DNA of 64,000 nucleotides from Verrucomicrobiota bacterium (GCA_021325145.1 JAJPHR010000061.1:1-64000); one strand, 5' to 3'. Shown: positions 7,890 to 16,735, numbered from the stretch's first letter. Translations and numbers: made by a program. The notes: a model not told the origin generated them from the letters alone.

Positions 7890-10055
7890 ATGAACAGATT
7901 TCCACCATTCGCGCGGTTTGCCCGGCAGGTTACCTGCGCAGGCCTCATGGGTTTCATTCTGTTCAATCGAATTCCAGCGGGAGCGGCTGACTCGACCGCA
8001 AAGCCAATCCAGGTGGATTTTACGGAACTTCGACCTTCTTCAGCCGCGGACGTCCGCCAGGAGCACGATCGACTGGTGGTCAAATGGCCGATCTCAAAGG
8101 CGGAAACCGGCCTTCTGACGCTCAACTTAATTCCGGGAAAGCCGTTGATTGACAGCATCGCCATCGCCGGTTCAGGTCAGCAGCCACGGGCGATCGCCCG
8201 CGAGCTTGATCCCGCCACTTTGCTCACCATCGGAGAACGCGACATGAAAAACCCTGCCGGCTGGGTCGCGTTTTTCGATGAGCCGATGAGCCGGCCGCAC
8301 CAAACCAATGCGGTAAACCTGGAGTTGAGCAGCGTGCGGGTTTCCAGTGTCGGCACAAGAACCACGGTCCATGTCGGCGAAGTCCGCGCCGGATCGTTTC
8401 ACGGTGAGCTTCGATTCAACTTCTATCGTCACAGTCCGTTGATCCATTTGGAGACGGTGATGCAAACCGCGGAAGACGGGCGGGCCATTCTCTATGACAC
8501 CGGCCTAATCAGTCGCGCGTCAAATTGGGAGTCCATGGTTTGGATGGACACCGGGCACAGTCTGCAACACGCGAAGGTTGATGCCGAAACGCCGGCGACT
8601 CCGGTGGCCGTTGCCGGGCGCGCGCTGGTTGCGGAAAACGCGCAGGGTTCGATCGCGGTTTTTCCCGCTCCGCATCAATATTTTTATCCGGTCGATGAAG
8701 CCACCAATCTAAACTTTGTGTGGTACGGCAAGGCATACCAAGCCATGCTGCATGATTTTGGTTTCGGCATTCGCCAATCGCCCACGGGCATAAACCATTA
8801 TGTGCCTTGGTTCAACGCGCCGCCGCACACCGAGCAACATCTGGGTGTTTTTTATTTGATCAGTTCCGGGAACGCCAGCCATGCGCTGGCGCAAGTGTCC
8901 GAGTACACCCATGGCGACCGTTTCAAGAAATTGCCCGGTTATGTGACCTTCACCAGCCATTATCACATCGAGCACACTCAGGAGTTCATCCGGCGGCAAC
9001 ATGAGCAGCACACGGACGGGGTGCCGAAAGGCATGGAGGTGCCGGGATTCGTCACCACCTTTAAAGCGCGCGGGGTCGATATCGCGCATTTGGCGGAGTT
9101 CCATTCGGGCAATACGCCGGCGCTCCGGGATGCCCAGCGTTTGCCGATGCTCAAAACGCTCTTTCGCGAATGTGAACGCCTCTCCGATGCTCAACTACTC
9201 GTGCTGCCCGGCGAGGAGGACAACGTGCAACTCGGCGGCCATTGGATGAGCTTGTTTCCAAAGCCGGTTTATGTGGTGCTCAATCGTTCGGCGGACCAGC
9301 CGTTCGTCCAACAGACGGCTGATTACGGCACGGTTTACCATTTGGGCAGTCCGGAAGATGTGCTTCACCTCATGGAATGCGAGCATGGATTAATGTGGAC
9401 AGCGCATGCCCGCATCAAAGGTTCACGCGGGTTTCCCGATCAATATAAGGATCGCGATTTTTTTCACTCGGATCATTTTCTTGGTGCCGCCTGGAAAGCC
9501 ATGCCGGCCGACTTGTCTCAGCCGCGCCTGGGCTTGCGAGTGCTCGACTTGATGGATGAAATGGCCAACTGGGGATTGAAGAAGCAGGTGATCGGCGAGG
9601 TGGATGTTTTCCACATGGAGCCCGACTTCGAAACCTACGGCCACATGAACATCAACTACCTGAAATTGGACAAGGCGCCGCGGTTTTCGGAAAGCTGGCA
9701 ACCCGTTCTCGACACTTTGCGGGCGGGGCGGTTTTTTGTCAGTTCCGGCGAGGTGCTGATCCCGAGTTTCAATGTGGGTGGCAGGGAGAGCGGACAGACG
9801 CTGGAACTTTCCGGCAAGGGCGCCGCGACTCTCAAAGTAAAACTGGAATGGACGTTTCCGCTGGCCTTCGCTGAAGTCATTTCGGGTGATGGCAAACAAG
9901 TGTATCGCCAGCGGATCGACCTTACGGATACGGAAGCGTTCAGATCAAAAACGCTTCGCATCCCGGTGGCGCTGAAAGGGCGCACTTGGGTGCGTTTTGA
10001 AGCGTGGGATATCGCCGCAAACGGCGCGTTTACGCAGCCAGTGTGGCTAAAGTAG
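7890..10055 (+). CDS. Secreted PHP-like (CehA/McbA-type) protein
   Basis: 721 residues with a likely signal peptide (residues 1-33, ending AGA-ADS). The N-terminal half is beta-rich and unassigned. The middle has histidine- and acid-rich strands, 'FTSHYHIEHT', 'HLAEFHSG' and 'WTAHARIKG', that follow the general order of PHP/CehA-like metallohydrolases, although the canonical HxH opening of that fold is changed to HYHIEH. The C-terminal part repeats the phrase 'FFVSSGEVLIPSFNVGG' and ends in a beta domain, as seen in Planctomycete/Verrucomicrobial CehA-like proteins. Catalysis and substrate are unknown. It stands alone between the FHA pair and the convergent hisA gene. Confidence 0.6.
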   Translation: MNRFPPFARFARQVTCAGLMGFILFNRIPAGAADSTAKPIQVDFTELRPSSAADVRQEHDRLVVKWPISKAETGLLTLNLIPGKPLIDSIAIAGSGQQPRAIARELDPATLLTIGERDMKNPAGWVAFFDEPMSRPHQTNAVNLELSSVRVSSVGTRTTVHVGEVRAGSFHGELRFNFYRHSPLIHLETVMQTAEDGRAILYDTGLISRASNWESMVWMDTGHSLQHAKVDAETPATPVAVAGRALVAENAQGSIAVFPAPHQYFYPVDEATNLNFVWYGKAYQAMLHDFGFGIRQSPTGINHYVPWFNAPPHTEQHLGVFYLISSGNASHALAQVSEYTHGDRFKKLPGYVTFTSHYHIEHTQEFIRRQHEQHTDGVPKGMEVPGFVTTFKARGVDIAHLAEFHSGNTPALRDAQRLPMLKTLFRECERLSDAQLLVLPGEEDNVQLGGHWMSLFPKPVYVVLNRSADQPFVQQTADYGTVYHLGSPEDVLHLMECEHGLMWTAHARIKGSRGFPDQYKDRDFFHSDHFLGAAWKAMPADLSQPRLGLRVLDLMDEMANWGLKKQVIGEVDVFHMEPDFETYGHMNINYLKLDKAPRFSESWQPVLDTLRAGRFFVSSGEVLIPSFNVGGRESGQTLELSGKGAATLKVKLEWTFPLAFAEVISGDGKQVYRQRIDLTDTEAFRSKTLRIPVALKGRTWVRFEAWDIAANGAFTQPVWLK

Positions 10056-10112
10056 CAGATGAAAATAGAAGCCGTGCTTGCCACGACGCCGTCGCGCAGC
10101 GTGCCCATGCGC

Positions 10113-10874
10113 TTACTTTTGCCGTCGATTAAACGCGACCACGTCCGCGTAACGCACTCCGCTGCCGCCGAAAATGTCCAACGCGGAGCCGATGGTCAAA
10201 TCGATCCGCCCGCGCCCTAATCGCGTGACTTCCTCCAGGTCCTGCAACGATTTCGCGCCTCCGGCATAAGTGGCGGGGATGGGCGACCATTGCCCAAGCT
10301 TCTCAACCAGCTCCGCATCGATGCCGCGGCAAAGTCCTTCCACGTCCACCGCATGAATCAGAAATTCGGCACATGACGACGCCAGCGTCTCCAAGGTTTC
10401 AGGGCTGATGGTCAACTCCGTGAACTTTTGCCAGCGATCGGTCACCACGAAGTACTCGTTGCCACGACGGCGGCAACTCAAATCCAGCACCAACCGCTGC
10501 CGGCCAATCAGCTTCACAAGGCTGCGCAGCCGTTCCCAATCCACGCGCCCCCCCTGGAACACCCAGGAAGTGACGATCACGTGCGAAGCGCCGTCGTTGA
10601 GAAAGCCGGCAGCGTTCTCGAGATTGATGCCGCCGCCAAGCTGCAAGCCGCCCGGAAACGCGGCCAGCGCCGCCCGCGCGGCCGCTTCGTTCCCAGAACC
10701 GAGCATGATCACGTGGCCGCCGCGCAAATCATCCTGGCGATACAGTTGCGCGTAGTACGCGCTGGAGCGATCCGAAACAAAATTTGTCCGCAAGCCCGCT
10801 GCCGTGTCGCCCAGCGTGCCGCCAACAATTTGTTTCACCTTGCCCTCATGCAAATCGATGCAGGGACGGAACAT
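10113..10874 (-). CDS. hisA: HisA isomerase of the eukaryotic type
   Basis: 253 residues from the ATG at 10874 (reverse strand); the longer frame up to 11090 is only read-through of the inverted repeat. The protein starts MFRPCIDLHEGKVKQIVGG and contains GGHVIMLG, LQLGGGIN, HVIVTSWVF, LVLDLSCRR, VTDRWQKF, HAVDVEGLCRGID and TYAGGA. These match plant and fungal HIS6-type phosphoribosylformimino-AICAR-ribotide isomerase much better than the common bacterial HisA, which starts IPAIDLKGG. The reaction is step 4 of histidine synthesis, on a TIM barrel. No other his gene is adjacent. Eukaryote-type HisA is known in scattered bacteria, so this is uncommon but not unique. Confidence 0.88.
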   Translation of the reverse strand: MFRPCIDLHEGKVKQIVGGTLGDTAAGLRTNFVSDRSSAYYAQLYRQDDLRGGHVIMLGSGNEAAARAALAAFPGGLQLGGGINLENAAGFLNDGASHVIVTSWVFQGGRVDWERLRSLVKLIGRQRLVLDLSCRRRGNEYFVVTDRWQKFTELTISPETLETLASSCAEFLIHAVDVEGLCRGIDAELVEKLGQWSPIPATYAGGAKSLQDLEEVTRLGRGRIDLTIGSALDIFGGSGVRYADVVAFNRRQK

Positions 10875-10917
10875 GGAAGAAAGGATAAGCGTGAGTGTGC
10901 GGAGCGGCAACTTGAAT

Positions 10918-11053
10918 GAACAATTACCAAGCACCAAGCACCAAGCTCCAGAAAAGCTCCAAGAAGCAATCACCAAACACCCATAATACGTCCTTGGTGT
11001 TTGATGTTTGACTTTTGGAGCTTTTCTGGAGCTTGGTGCTTGGTGTTTCCATT
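10918..11053. repeat. Inverted repeat with perfect 30-bp arms (copy 2)
   Basis: Bases 10932-10961 are exactly complementary to 11016-11045: a 30-bp stem made of CACCAAG / CTCCAGAAAAGCTCC words, with a 54-base loop that itself contains CAAACACC/GGTGTTTG. It lies between the divergent starts of hisA and thiG. Related, less perfect copies are at 1119-1250, 14861-14903 and 53629-53706. Confidence 0.85.
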
Positions 11054-11104
11054 GCGTTCGTGCGCGCCGCAACGTTCTCGACACCCGCATGCTCCTCCAT
11101 TAAA

Positions 11105-11902
11105 ATGTGCCCGATGCGTTTAGTGGATGATGGTTTAACGATTGCCGGGCGGGCGTTTCGATCCCGCTTGATTTTGGGGACGGGCAAGTTCTGCTCGCCT
11201 GAGGCGATGCGTGATGCGCTTGCCGCCAGCGGCACGGAGATGGTCACGGTTGCCCTACGCCGCGTGGACTTGAGCGGGGGGCGTGATCCATATGCGAATA
11301 TTCTCGAATTCATCGATCCCAAGCGCTACTTGCTCTTGCCGAACACAAGCGGCGCCATGAACGCCGAAGAAGCCGTCCGAATGGCCCGCCTTGCGGTTGC
11401 CGGTGGTTTGCCGAAATGGGTGAAACTCGAAATTCATCCGGACCCGCGCTATCTCCTGCCGGACCCGATCGAGACGCTTAAAGCCGCCGAGATCCTCGTA
11501 AAGGAGGGGTTTACGGTGTTGCCATACATTAACGCGGATCCGGTGCTGGCCAAACGTTTGCAGGAAGCCGGCACGGCCACGGTCATGCCGCTGGGTTCGC
11601 CCATCGGTTCGAATCGCGGACTGCAAACACGGGACCAGTTGCGGATCATTATTGAGCAGGCCACGGTGCCGGTGGTGGTTGATGCCGGTTTGGGCGCTCC
11701 CAGCCATGCGGCGGAGGCCATGGAATTGGGAGCGGACGCCGTGCTCGTGAATACGGCCATTGCGGTGGCGAATGACCCCAATCGAATGGCGGTCGCGTTC
11801 AAGACGGCGGTCGAGGCGGGGCGTATCGCGTATGAGGTGGGTTTGGGCGCGGTCCAGGAAACGGCCAGCCCGACAAGTCCGCTAACTGCATTTTTAAGCT
11901 GA
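11105..11902 (+). CDS. thiG: Thiazole synthase ThiG
   Basis: 265 residues from ATG 11105 (ATG 11114 is also possible); upstream in-frame codons belong to the inverted repeat. TIM-barrel motifs typical of ThiG are present: [10 protein letters not shown] near the start, [27 protein letters not shown] (with the Schiff-base lysine), [24 protein letters not shown] and [10 protein letters not shown]. It makes the thiazole phosphate of thiamine from 1-deoxy-D-xylulose 5-phosphate, ThiS-thiocarboxylate and dehydroglycine. No thiS, thiH/thiO or TPP riboswitch is visible here. The next gene starts two bases after the stop, so a cofactor operon is likely. Confidence 0.95.
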   Translation: MCPMRLVDDGLTIAGRAFRSRLILGTGKFCSPEAMRDALAASGTEMVTVALRRVDLSGGRDPYANILEFIDPKRYLLLPNTSGAMNAEEAVRMARLAVAGGLPKWVKLEIHPDPRYLLPDPIETLKAAEILVKEGFTVLPYINADPVLAKRLQEAGTATVMPLGSPIGSNRGLQTRDQLRIIIEQATVPVVVDAGLGAPSHAAEAMELGADAVLVNTAIAVANDPNRMAVAFKTAVEAGRIAYEVGLGAVQETASPTSPLTAFLS

Positions 11903-11904
11903 CC

Positions 11905-12921
11905 ATGCCGCCACAAACCATTTCCCCGGCCCGAGTGCGGCAGATCCTGTCTGCCGCGGCGAAAACGCGCGTGCTCGTGATTGGCGATGTGATGCTTGAT
12001 CATTTCATCTGGGGCGAAGTGGGGCGGATCTCTCCCGAAGCGCCGGTGCCGGTGGTCGATTTTGTCCGCGAAAGTTTCATCCCCGGCGGCGCGGCCAACG
12101 TGGCGCGCAATCTGGCCGCGCTGGACGTGCCTGCGGAATTGTTCGGAGTGGTCGGCGACGATGATTCAGCGACGCGCTTAAAACGATTGCTGACGGAGCA
12201 TCATATTGTTTGTGACGGCTTGCTGCCGCAAGCCGTTCGCGCCACAACTGTGAAGACCCGGATTGTCGCGCATCGCCAGCAGGTGGTGCGCCTGGACCGC
12301 GAGACGCGTTCCGAGTTGGACGAAGAGATTACCAACCAGTTGGTGGCGGGCGTCCAAGCGCGACTGGCGGACGTGCAGGCCGTTATTGTGGGTGACTACG
12401 GCAAGGGAGTGGTCACCCAGCGAATGCTCGATGAACTGAAACGAGTTTGCCGGGAACGGGGAATCTGGCTCAGCCTCGATCCCAAACCGGTGCATAGGCT
12501 CAACCTGACCGGGTTGTCATTAATCACGCCTAACCGAAAGGAAGCTTTCGAGTTGGCCAGAATGCCGGACCTCACGCATAACGGCCATCCCCTTGAGGAC
12601 CGCGATTTGATGCTCGTCGCGAACAGCTTGCTGAAGGAACTGAAGCCTGCGCTGCTGCTGGTGACGCTCGGCGAACTCGGCATGTTGCTTTGCCAGGCGG
12701 GTCGGAGCCCGTTCCATATTCCCACGATCGCGCAGGAAGTATTCGACGTCTCGGGCGCCGGAGACACAGTAATCGCGACCTTCACGCTGGCGATCGCGGC
12801 AGGTGCTTCGCCCGTCGAAGCCGCCATCCTGTCAAATCACGCCGCCGGAATCGTCGTTGGCAAGGTCGGCACCGCCACGACTTCAACCGGCGAGTTGCTG
12901 GCGAGTTTCCGGCGTGGATAA
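11905..12921 (+). CDS. D-glycero-beta-D-manno-heptose-7-phosphate kinase (RfaE domain I)
   Basis: 338 residues, PfkB/ribokinase fold. Visible are the N-terminal VLVIGDVMLDHFIWG, the substrate-binding GGAANVARNLAAL, and the ATP/catalytic DVSGAGDTVIATF near residue 285. The similarity is to the HldE/RfaE kinase domain; the cytidylyltransferase half of HldE is absent, so it would need a separate RfaE2. It makes heptose 1,7-bisphosphate for the LPS inner core. It starts two bases after thiG and is followed by panB at a 40-base distance, so it is probably cotranscribed with cofactor genes, which is an unrelated pathway. Confidence 0.88.
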   Translation: MPPQTISPARVRQILSAAAKTRVLVIGDVMLDHFIWGEVGRISPEAPVPVVDFVRESFIPGGAANVARNLAALDVPAELFGVVGDDDSATRLKRLLTEHHIVCDGLLPQAVRATTVKTRIVAHRQQVVRLDRETRSELDEEITNQLVAGVQARLADVQAVIVGDYGKGVVTQRMLDELKRVCRERGIWLSLDPKPVHRLNLTGLSLITPNRKEAFELARMPDLTHNGHPLEDRDLMLVANSLLKELKPALLLVTLGELGMLLCQAGRSPFHIPTIAQEVFDVSGAGDTVIATFTLAIAAGASPVEAAILSNHAAGIVVGKVGTATTSTGELLASFRRG

Positions 12922-12961
12922 CACGCCACCAGTTGAGAACAACATGGATTTCGAGGGCAGG

Positions 12962-13729
12962 ATGAATTCAACCTCCGAAAAAATAACGGCGGAAGCCATT
13001 CGCGCGATGAAGAGCCGGCGCGAAAAGATTGCCGCGCTCACGGCTTACGATTTTCCGATGACCCGGTTGCTGGACGAAGTCGGCATACCCTTGATCCTGG
13101 TCGGTGATTCAGTGGGGATGGTGGTGCTGGGTTATGAGGACACCACGCTCGTCACAATGGCAGAGATGGAACATCATACGCGGGCGGCGGCGCGGGCGAA
13201 ACCGCGCGCGCTGCTGGCGGCGGACCTGCCCTATCGCAGTTATGAAACGGTGGAAAGCGCGGTGGCCAATGCGCGTCGTTTGGCGGCGGCAGGCGCTGAA
13301 GCCGTCAAAGCCGAAGGTGGCCGGGCCATTCAGGCGCAGGTTCGGGCCATTGTCGCGGCTGGCATTCCGTTCCTCGGGCATCTGGGGATGTTGCCGCAAA
13401 GCGTCCGCGAGGAAGGTGGCTATCATGTCAAAGGCAAGCTGGAAGCCGAACGCCAGGTGCTGTTGGATGACGCGCAAGCGCTGGTTGAAGCTGGCGCTTT
13501 CGGGATCGTGCTCGAACTGGTCAGTCCGGCCACCGCGGTCGCGCTGACTCAGGCCATCCCCGTCCCGACGATTGGCATTGGCTCGGGTCCCGATTGCGAC
13601 GGGCAGATTTTAGTAACGCCCGATTTACTGGGCACTTTCCCGTGGTTCACGCCCAGGTTCGTGAAGCCCAAACTGAATGCCGCCGAGCAGATGCGCAAAG
13701 TGATCCAAGACTGGAAGAAGTTAATTTGA
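12962..13729 (+). CDS. panB: 3-methyl-2-oxobutanoate hydroxymethyltransferase PanB
   Basis: 255 residues from ATG 12962, chosen because GAGGG (12953-12957) precedes it; ATG 12944 is an alternative and the open frame extends into the previous gene. Family motifs: LTAYDFPMTRLLDEVGI, LVGDSVGMVVLGYEDT, KAEGG, GHLGMLPQSVREEGGYHVKG, IPTIGIGSGPDCDGQ. It transfers a hydroxymethyl group from methylene-tetrahydrofolate to 2-oxoisovalerate, the first step to pantothenate. The stop overlaps the TTG start of moaC. Confidence 0.95.
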   Translation: MNSTSEKITAEAIRAMKSRREKIAALTAYDFPMTRLLDEVGIPLILVGDSVGMVVLGYEDTTLVTMAEMEHHTRAAARAKPRALLAADLPYRSYETVESAVANARRLAAAGAEAVKAEGGRAIQAQVRAIVAAGIPFLGHLGMLPQSVREEGGYHVKGKLEAERQVLLDDAQALVEAGAFGIVLELVSPATAVALTQAIPVPTIGIGSGPDCDGQILVTPDLLGTFPWFTPRFVKPKLNAAEQMRKVIQDWKKLI

Positions 13730-14205
13730 AAAAGAAACTCACTCACCTGAACGCGCGCGGGGAGGCCAGCATGGTCGATGTTTCCCACAAGCCACTGCTG
13801 CGCCGTGAAGCGACGGCTGCGGGTGAAATCCGGCTGCGGAGAGAAACCTTGAAATTGATCGAATCGCAGGCCATTGCCAAAGGCAACGTCCTCGCCGCCG
13901 CCCGTCTCGCCGGCATCATGGCCGCCAAGAAGACCGGTGAGTTGATTCCGCTGTGCCATCCCCTGCCTATCAGCCATTGCGAGGTGAATTTTGAGATTCC
14001 GAAAAGCCGTGATCGCATTTTGATCACTGCGTCCGCTAAAATTACCGCGCAGACCGGCGTGGAGATGGAAGCGCTTACGGCGGTCACGGCAGCCGCTTTG
14101 ACCATCTACGATATGTGCAAAGCCGTGGATAAGGCCATGCGGATTGAGAATGTCAGGCTGGTTTCAAAAACCAAGACCGTAGCAAACGCAGAGCCGGCCG
14201 CATAG
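13726..14205 (+). CDS. moaC: Cyclic pyranopterin monophosphate synthase MoaC
   Basis: 159 residues, the normal MoaC length, starting at TTG 13726 that overlaps the panB stop (ATTTGA) by four bases. The frame is open further upstream, but the family N-terminus (KKLTHLNARGEASMVDVS) begins exactly here; an internal ATG (13771) would cut conserved residues. Motifs: GNVLAAARLAGIMAAKKT, LIPLCHPLPIS, TGVEMEALTAVT, DMCKAVDKAM. It forms cPMP in molybdenum cofactor synthesis. The overlap suggests translational coupling to panB. Confidence 0.93.
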   Translation: MKKKLTHLNARGEASMVDVSHKPLLRREATAAGEIRLRRETLKLIESQAIAKGNVLAAARLAGIMAAKKTGELIPLCHPLPISHCEVNFEIPKSRDRILITASAKITAQTGVEMEALTAVTAAALTIYDMCKAVDKAMRIENVRLVSKTKTVANAEPAA

Positions 14206-14352
14206 CGTGTCGTCTTTGTCTCCGATGGCAACCGCATCCAAATATGCCAGGGCGTCGCCTTCTCAAAATCGCAAAACCTCACTAAAATGAGGAGTGCGGT
14301 CTTCTCCAAAATCCGCGCTTCCGTTTCACAGTTCTTGACGCATAATACCAGG

Positions 14353-14835
14353 ATGCAAATTCAAGCTGGCATTATCACGGTTTCGGACCGGGCTTCGCGC
14401 GGACTGTACGACGATTTGGGCGGACCGGCGTTGAAGAAAGCGGCGACGGGTTATGGCTGGAAGATCGTTTCGGAGGCGCTGGTGGCGGACGAGAAATCGC
14501 AAATCCAGCGCGCCATTCGCGAGCAGATCAACCAGGGCTGCCAACTCGTGCTGACGACGGGCGGAACAGGCGTGGCCTTGCGCGATGTGACGCCCGAAGC
14601 CGTGCGCGAAATCGCAGTTCGAGAGCTGCCCGGGTTCGGAGAGGTAATGCGGATGGAATCGATGAAGATCACGCCGAATGCGATTTTGTCGCGCAATCTG
14701 GCGGTGGTGGTGGACAAGGCGCTGGTGATTTGCCTGCCCGGCAAGCCGAGCGGGGCCGTGGAATGCCTGAGCTTTGTTATTGGCGCAATTCCGCACTGCG
14801 TCGAAGTTTTGCAGGAAGTGCCGACCAGTTGCTAG
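14353..14835 (+). CDS. Molybdopterin adenylyltransferase MogA/MoaB family
   Basis: 160 residues from ATG 14353; upstream in-frame codons to 14287 do not look coding. Motifs: AGIITVSDRASRGLYDD, the molybdopterin-binding TTGGTG, DVTPEAVREI, LPGFGEVMR and LPGKPSGAVECL. It activates molybdopterin by adenylation before metal insertion, and with the neighbouring moaC points to molybdenum cofactor synthesis. The other moa/moe genes are not in the window. Confidence 0.92.
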   Translation: MQIQAGIITVSDRASRGLYDDLGGPALKKAATGYGWKIVSEALVADEKSQIQRAIREQINQGCQLVLTTGGTGVALRDVTPEAVREIAVRELPGFGEVMRMESMKITPNAILSRNLAVVVDKALVICLPGKPSGAVECLSFVIGAIPHCVEVLQEVPTSC

Positions 14836-14860
14836 CGGCTGAAAGACGAAGAGTGATTTC

Positions 14861-14903
14861 TGAAGCTCCAGCCACCAAGCTTCAGAAAAATCCCAAACTT
14901 CAA
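14861..14903. repeat. Partial CCAA/TTGG-family repeat (copy 4)
   Basis: TGAAGCT (14861-14867) pairs with AGCTTCA (14878-14884), followed by CCCAAACTTCAA, ending at the ATG of the next gene. The word set is the same as the 30-bp inverted repeat at 10918-11053, but only one half is present. Confidence 0.5.
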
Positions 14904-16016
14904 ATGAATTTGCCGGAACCATTGCAGCAGGTCGGGCGCACTTATGTGCGATGGAAAGGACGGAAGCTCTCGTATTTTGCCGGTTGCGATTATTTTCGGC
15001 TCGCGAGCCATCCGGCGGTAATCAAGGCGCTGCGGAATGGCGTGAAGCAATACGGGCTGAGCGTGGCGGCGTCACGGTTGACGACCGGCAACCATGAGCT
15101 GTACGAAAAACTGGAAGGCGCCCTGCGGCAATTCTTTGGCGCGGAAACAGCCACGCTGGCGTCGAGCGGCTATGCGCCCAACCTGATGGCCGCGCAGGCG
15201 CTGGCTGGGCAATTCTCGCACGCCTTGATGGATGAGCGCGCGCACGCTTCGCTGGTGGATGCGGCCCAATTGCTTGACTGCCCGGTTTTGAAATTCAAGC
15301 ACCGTGATGCCGATGACCTTGCGCGGGTGCTGCATCGTCTCGGAGACATCAAGCCAATTATCCTGACCGACGGCATGTTTTCGCACGACGGCGGCATAGC
15401 GCCGCTCCGCGATTATCTCCGGTTGCTGCCGCCGAAGGGCATGGTCCTGCTGGACGACGCCCATGGCGCAGGTGTGCTGGGCGCCACCGCACGCGGCACA
15501 CCGCAGTATGCGGGAGTTCCGACCCGGCAAATCATTCAGACCATCACGTTAAGCAAAGCCTTTGGCGTGTATGGCGGCGCGGTGCTCGGCGCACGATCGT
15601 TGCGGGAGGCGATTTTGTCGCGCAGTCGCGTGTTCGTTGGCAACACACCGCTGCCTCTGCCGCTGGCCAACGCCGCTATTGCCGCAATCACCTTGTTGCG
15701 CACGGACCGCGGTTTATCCCGCCGCCTGGCGCAAAATGCCGGCAGTTTCAAAAAGCGTTTGGGCTCCAGCGGCTTTCCCGTGCCGGACAATCCGTGTCCC
15801 ATCCTTCCGGTGATTCCTGAGAACGAACGTCAAGCCGGGTCGCTGAAGCGCCAGCTCTTAGCCATGGGGATTCATCCACCCTTCATCAAATATCCCGGGG
15901 GACCGGTGAATGGTTATTTCCGGTTCGTGATTTCCAGCGAGCACACTCCAAAACAACTGGGCGCGTTGTTGGAAGCATTGCTCAAATGGCAAACTGAATC
16001 GTCGGGGCGGCGGTGA
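14904..16016 (+). CDS. BioF-like alpha-oxoamine synthase (PLP-dependent)
   Basis: 370 residues from ATG 14904; the longer frame runs through the repeat and the mogA gene. Fold type I PLP enzyme: SRLTTGNHELYEKLE, ASSGYAPN, DERAHASLVDA, LTDGMFSHDGGIAP, LLDDAHGAGVLG, and the PLP lysine in TLSKAFGVYGG. It is closest to 8-amino-7-oxononanoate synthase, which joins pimeloyl-ACP/CoA and alanine in biotin synthesis, but glycine C-acetyltransferase and related oxoamine synthases share all these motifs. No other bio gene is present nearby, so I leave the symbol open. Confidence 0.82.
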   Translation: MNLPEPLQQVGRTYVRWKGRKLSYFAGCDYFRLASHPAVIKALRNGVKQYGLSVAASRLTTGNHELYEKLEGALRQFFGAETATLASSGYAPNLMAAQALAGQFSHALMDERAHASLVDAAQLLDCPVLKFKHRDADDLARVLHRLGDIKPIILTDGMFSHDGGIAPLRDYLRLLPPKGMVLLDDAHGAGVLGATARGTPQYAGVPTRQIIQTITLSKAFGVYGGAVLGARSLREAILSRSRVFVGNTPLPLPLANAAIAAITLLRTDRGLSRRLAQNAGSFKKRLGSSGFPVPDNPCPILPVIPENERQAGSLKRQLLAMGIHPPFIKYPGGPVNGYFRFVISSEHTPKQLGALLEALLKWQTESSGRR

Positions 16017-16023
16017 GTTCTTT

Positions 16024-16398
16024 CTATTCGCCTTTCGGTTCCCAAAGTTCCACCCGGTTACCTTCCGGATCGCTCACCCATGCAAAGCGGCCGTAATCGT
16101 AATCCTCAACCTTGTGAACCGTCGCGCCCGCGCGACGAAGTTGTTCGAGCATTCCATCCAGGTTGGAAACGCGGTAATTGATCATGAACTCCCTGCCCTG
16201 CCCCAGGTAGTCCGAATCCGCCGGAAAGATCGACCAGACTGTCCGCCCCATCTTTTCCGGTTGGTCCTTGTCGCGCCAGGCGAAGTCAGCGTTTTCGTTT
16301 TCCGCCTGAATGCCCAAATGCTCGCGATACCATGCCGCCAAACGCGCGGGATTACGCGCCTTGAAAAATACGCCGCCAATGCCGGTGACTCGTTCCAT
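16024..16398 (-). CDS. VOC (glyoxalase/bleomycin-resistance) superfamily protein
   Basis: 124 residues. One VOC module pair: GIGGVFFKARNPARLAAWYREHLGI at the start, FMINYRVSNLDGMLEQL and a final FAWVSDPEGNRVELWEP, where E is the usual metal ligand. Function cannot be assigned beyond the fold; members include dioxygenases and glutathione transferases. It is a single gene, convergent with the BioF-like gene, with only seven bases between the stops. Confidence 0.88.
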   Translation of the reverse strand: MERVTGIGGVFFKARNPARLAAWYREHLGIQAENENADFAWRDKDQPEKMGRTVWSIFPADSDYLGQGREFMINYRVSNLDGMLEQLRRAGATVHKVEDYDYGRFAWVSDPEGNRVELWEPKGE

Positions 16399-16735
16399 AA
16401 AGCTTTACTTTCCACTCCGCACTTTGATCAGGAGTGTATTCATTACCGGGGCGGCGACAAGCTGGAACGAGCGCGAGGATTCTGTCCGAACCACCCCAAA
16501 CACGGGTTCCGAAAGACCTTACCCTTTGTTGCACTCCACCAAAAGTGGGCCATCACCCCAACAGAATTTGATAGAAATGTCCACCCTCCGCCTAGCGCAT
16601 CTTTCGGCGCAGGCTATGATGGTAATGGTTGGTTGCTCTCTCCTTTAGAGTAACGCGGAATTGCCGCCGGCTTGCCAAACCACCCGAGCCGGTCCGATCC
16701 TGCCTAACGGAGTGGCAATCCAGAAAGCTGAGGTT
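16399..16735. other. 337-base gap between divergent VOC and DUF6600 genes
   Basis: This divergent intergenic region must hold promoters for both flanking genes. I see no RNA gene, tandem repeat or strong hairpin. A weak purine run (CTGAGG) lies just before the DUF6600 start. Confidence 0.3.

Noticed and set aside
10875-11104. TPP riboswitch before thiG
   Set aside because: The space is filled by the 30-bp inverted repeat; the CTGAGA and ACCTGA boxes are absent.
11015-11104. Longer N-terminus for ThiG
   Set aside because: The codons come from the inverted repeat and are not part of the ThiG fold.
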